A stretch of 64,000 bases of DNA from Tamarix chinensis. Taxonomy: Eukaryota > Streptophyta > Magnoliopsida > Caryophyllales > Tamaricaceae. The translations under genes and the position numbers were made by a program. The notes beneath the pieces are model-generated. The model worked only from the letters and a program-made list of their open reading frames with translations, did not search any database and was not told where the DNA came from. Shown here piece after piece: positions 61,425 to 64,000 of this stretch. The stretch is from NCBI GenBank assembly GCA_030549775.1, contig CM060180.1, positions 35,065,090 through 35,129,089 of the forward strand. The letters are read 5' to 3'. Each line of letters opens with the position of its first letter. The first letter of the stretch is position 1.

Positions 61425-63390
61425 AGAATCTTAGACAACACTTGAATTACATTCTTATCTCTTCATAAAGCAAGTCCATTACAATGATGGTTTGTTGTCA
61501 TTGTTGTTATAGACTTATAATATGCATTGCTATCATATTTAAGCCCCCAAAAAACATTTAAGACTTAAATATAAATATTTAACACCCCAAGTTTATACGA
61601 CTATATGGGGGTTACCTTGGAGTACTTTTAGATTGATCGGCTGACCCTACAGATCAACACGAGTCCTTTCAGCGCGCTTTGTCCTCACTCGCACACTTCC
61701 CAATAATTTTTTAGAAAATTTCTAAAACTTCCTAGGAGGGTCACCTATCCTAAAAATTGCTCCATGGCCAGCACGCTTAATTGTAAAGTTCTTAGAAAAG
61801 AATCACCAAAAGGATGGTATACTATGTTAATAAAAGTAGTCAAATCAATCGTTATAGCACTCTGCTCAATTTGGGGTATTACAATAAATTAGTTGCCCCA
61901 ATACATTGCTTAAAATCTAAAGAATTTCCTATAATGTTGTGTAGCGTTTTAGTTCAACCTTGAGAAAAATATAAAGATCATATAAAAATAGATGATTAAT
62001 AGGTCTAGTGACCTTATCGTTTTAATTCATTCTATTTCTTCTCCAATAACTATGCAATGAGACCAAATAAAGATTTGCAATAAAGATGAAAAATATGGCA
62101 AAATGCATTATTTTATGTTAAAACCTTATTGGAATGATACTCTCTTATTAGAATCTACTTTAGTAAAGATTCATATTGAAATTCCTTTATGCTTTACTTG
62201 TACTTAGCAATGCCTTTGATCAATAATGATTTACATACTATCTGTTATCTATTTTTATAAACATATACTAATTTATAGGCATGCACATTCCACAACTTAT
62301 TTTATATTTGTGAAATAATATTTTAAACATTTAATTCAAATGTTTGAAACAATGTGGATTGAAACAAGTATGATTCATTATGATTCTTGCTAAAATAGAA
62401 AAACATTTATCCACTTGGTCTTGTATAATATATCATAACAAAAGAACTTTATGAAATCATATGATAATAAAAATACGATAATGAATATTTGAATATAACA
62501 AGTAGCTAAGTGAATAATTAAATTTCATATGCAAAGTAAATATTTTACCTATTCATTTTTATATTATAATGTGTGTGTGTGTGTGTGTGTGATGGTAGAT
62601 TATAAAATATACCTGCTAATGTTTATATGAAAATAGTTCTTGAAAAAGGTAAAAAAGATACTATTGAAATGGGCTTTACACAAAATCAAATGAACTTTGA
62701 ATATGAGAGAAGTATATGAATGTCTTGTATTGTGTATAAAAATGATCGTAGAGTGATATAAATGAGGTATCATTGTCCCGACTCATAATTGATATATATA
62801 AAATTGAAAAGTAGGTAGATAGAATCTTATGTATTGTGATGAATTTTATATGATAGAGCAAAAAAATTGTTAGTTGCGATTTGCCTTGCATAAGTGGAAT
62901 AAGTGTGAGAGCGCCCTCTGAATAATCGAGACTCAATTCCTATTAATGGGTTAATCCTTTAAAAAATAGCAAAACAATTGTTATAACTCACTCTTCATTA
63001 GGTTCCTTTATTTTTATTACCATCTTGAAATATTTTACTTAGCTTTACATTTAACTTTATCCTTTTATATTATTTTAATATTGTTAATATTGTTAATATT
63101 ATGATTACAAGACTATATTTCTTGTTTTTCAACTTAATTTTGAATATGAGAAATGAAAATAAAAATATGTTTTTTGCGGATTAGAAATAGATTTTTATTT
63201 CTATAGTAATTGATACCAAACAAGATTATAGTAATTTGAACTCTTAAAATGACAATTGTGCTTTTTATTTTTATTTTACTAGTGTCTATTGTAATTTTGT
63301 AATGTAGTATGCACTTGTGTACATTTTTGAAAATTTAGAGATATTAGAGGTAAACAAAATATCTAAATATGTATAATGAATTATTGGTCA
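61425..63390. repeat. Repeat X, copy 2, main fragment
   Basis: Continues X2 from the LINE target duplication. Aligns with about 8330-11171 of X1, apart from the 1.5-kb segment absent here and the Cassandra-type LTR inserted here. The right edge is where TTATTGGTCATTG (X1: TTATTGGCCATG) ends. Contains a (TG)n run at 62571-62592. Confidence 0.75.
61576..61883 (-). mobile_element. Cassandra-type TRIM solo LTR with 5S rRNA-like segment
   Basis: About 307 bp, + strand start TTTAACACCCCAAG (expected TGTAACACC) and end TTGGGGTATTACA. Its minus strand contains a decayed 5S rRNA middle: AATTAAGCGTGCTGGCC and AGGATAGGTGACC (5S: AGTTAAGCGTGCTTGGGC, AGGATGGGTGACC). The + strand has GTCCTCACTCGCACACTTCC, a phrase I associate with Cassandra LTRs. 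Flanks ATAAA (61571-61575) and ATAAA (61884-61888) are a likely target duplication, and X1 has no insertion at the matching point. Cassandra elements carry 5S-derived pol III promoters in their LTRs; only one LTR is present here. Confidence 0.82.
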
Positions 63391-63767
63391 TTGACTAGTA
63401 TTATGGATCATTTTAGAAAAGATTGATCTGAAATGACTAACATACAAAATACGGTAATTATTTTGGAAAACCCTCTACTATAGAAGACTAAAATAATATT
63501 AAGCCTCTTTTTTTTCTTAAAGAGTTATTTAAACAAGCAAACGAAAACCTTGCATAGTATTGACAATTAATTGGGCTCGTGTATAATCAAAAGGATTTTA
63601 AAAACCCAGTCTAGGAAAAAAAGATAGTATCTGACTTACGGACCAGCCCAAAAATAATGGCCCACAATATCACCTTGTATAAATTGTCACGTCTCGTCGA
63701 AAAACCCCAGCAGCAAACCTTATCCCTGATTTTCTGTTCGTTCGTCGCCGACTCGGCTGAATTCCAT
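63391..63767 (+). promoter_or_regulatory. eIF3b promoter and 5' leader with site II motifs
   Basis: Non-repeat DNA between X2 and the eIF3b start. Three site II-type motifs (TGGGCY): TGGGCT at 63572-63577 (+), AGCCCA at 63645-63650 (complement TGGGCT) and GGCCCA at 63659-63664 (complement TGGGCC). Such motifs are typical of plant ribosomal-protein and translation-factor promoters. An in-frame ATG at 63657 overlaps one of them and is probably upstream of the transcript. No clear TATA box was assigned. Confidence 0.6.
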
Positions 63768-63886
63768 ATGGCGGATGTCATGCCGATGGAAATCGAAGCC
63801 ACAGCATTACAGCTTGGAATTGATTTATCACAGATTGATTGGGATTCAATAAACTTACCTGTCGGTGAGGATTTCGGTATACCTAG
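63768..63886 (+). CDS. TIF3B: Eukaryotic translation initiation factor 3 subunit b, first coding exon (partial gene)
   Basis: First 39 codons plus two bases of eIF3b; the rest lies beyond the window. The protein starts MADVMPMEIEATALQLGI and continues DLSQIDWDSINLPVGEDFG, matching the N-terminus of plant eIF3b (MADV..., LGIDLS..D.DSI.LP.GEDFGI), recalled without a search. eIF3b is a core scaffold of the eIF3 complex, which helps recruit mRNA and initiator tRNA to the 40S subunit in the cytoplasm; its RRM and propeller domains would follow downstream. The donor is taken as AG|GTGAAG (GT at 63887), leaving AG so that the next exon can complete a Ser codon as in relatives (GI.SDDE). A second possible donor, GTATAC at 63877, is less likely. 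The ATG at 63768 is preferred over the in-frame ATG at 63657 because the extra 37 residues are not part of the family. Confidence 0.87.
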
Positions 63887-64000
63887 GTGAAGATCCATAT
63901 GATTAATTTTTACTTATATTTCCAACTATTTTATATTGATTTGTAATTCTTAATATTGAATAATCGGGATGTTAATTGAGTTTGATGTTGTTTGATGGAA
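63887..64000 (+). other. eIF3b intron 1 (start only)
   Basis: AT-rich sequence after the predicted donor GTGAAG to the window end; no acceptor is seen, so exon 2 lies outside. Confidence 0.6.

Noticed and set aside
61690..61800. A 5S rRNA gene
   Set aside because: Only the middle of 5S is recognisable and it is mutated. It sits inside a small LTR with retroelement ends, so it is part of a Cassandra-type LTR.

Overview
The window is nuclear DNA from a flowering plant. It has spliced genes with GT-AG introns, plant-type Ty1/copia, Ty3/gypsy, LINE, hAT and Stowaway-like elements, and a 5S-derived Cassandra-type LTR. I cannot name the species. Only two host genes are visible, both on the + strand and at the window edges. 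At the left is the 3' part of a plant WDR11 gene (11 coding exons, 49-7924, 576 codons plus stop). At the right is the first coding exon of eIF3 subunit b (63768-63886, donor at 63887). I see no tRNA gene, intact rRNA gene, CRISPR array or intact transposon ORF. Most long open frames in the middle are chance frames in pyrimidine-rich or tandemly repeated DNA.

The ~55 kb between the genes is a nest of transposable elements that can largely be unpicked. The base layer is a ~3-kb repeat called X here, present as a tandem pair. X1 is 8176-11171. X2 begins at 11172 and is broken into 11172-11240, 24214-24329 and 61425-~63390. A Ty3/gypsy Tat-like element (11241-24213; LTRs of 387 and 385 bp) interrupts X2 first. 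It keeps only the end of integrase on the + strand and remnants of an antisense ORF with a Transposase_28-like segment. It is itself split by a hAT-like MITE (12521-13225) and by a long non-coding LTR-like element, E (16280-21450), which contains another, A1 (18855-20763). A + strand LINE (24330-61424) interrupts X2 next, marked by a 14-bp target duplication and a 3' A-run. The LINE is scattered by later insertions: A2 (24693-33727, containing B1 27143-32322), an Athila-like gypsy element (33811-42628, containing a copia element 37222-41010 that holds a second hAT MITE 38965-39318), A3 (44589-48879) and A4 (48880-59259, containing B2 50045-54906). A Cassandra-type solo LTR (about 61576-61883) sits in the right part of X2.

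The most unusual component is the family A1-A4, B1, B2 and E: seven copies of about 2-5.5 kb with no coding capacity. Each has LTR-like termini (TGTAAYACC...GGTRTTACA) where the end is preserved, a strand-asymmetric pyrimidine tract near the 5' end, a variable internal minisatellite in some copies, and a conserved 3' third. E and B1 have perfect 5-bp target duplications and B2 has a 4/5 match. All three nested pairs within the family are in opposite orientation. They look like solo long LTRs of one gypsy-like family, but no internal region is present to confirm that.

The eIF3b promoter lies just outside X2 and carries three site II-type TGGGCY motifs, as expected for a plant translation gene.
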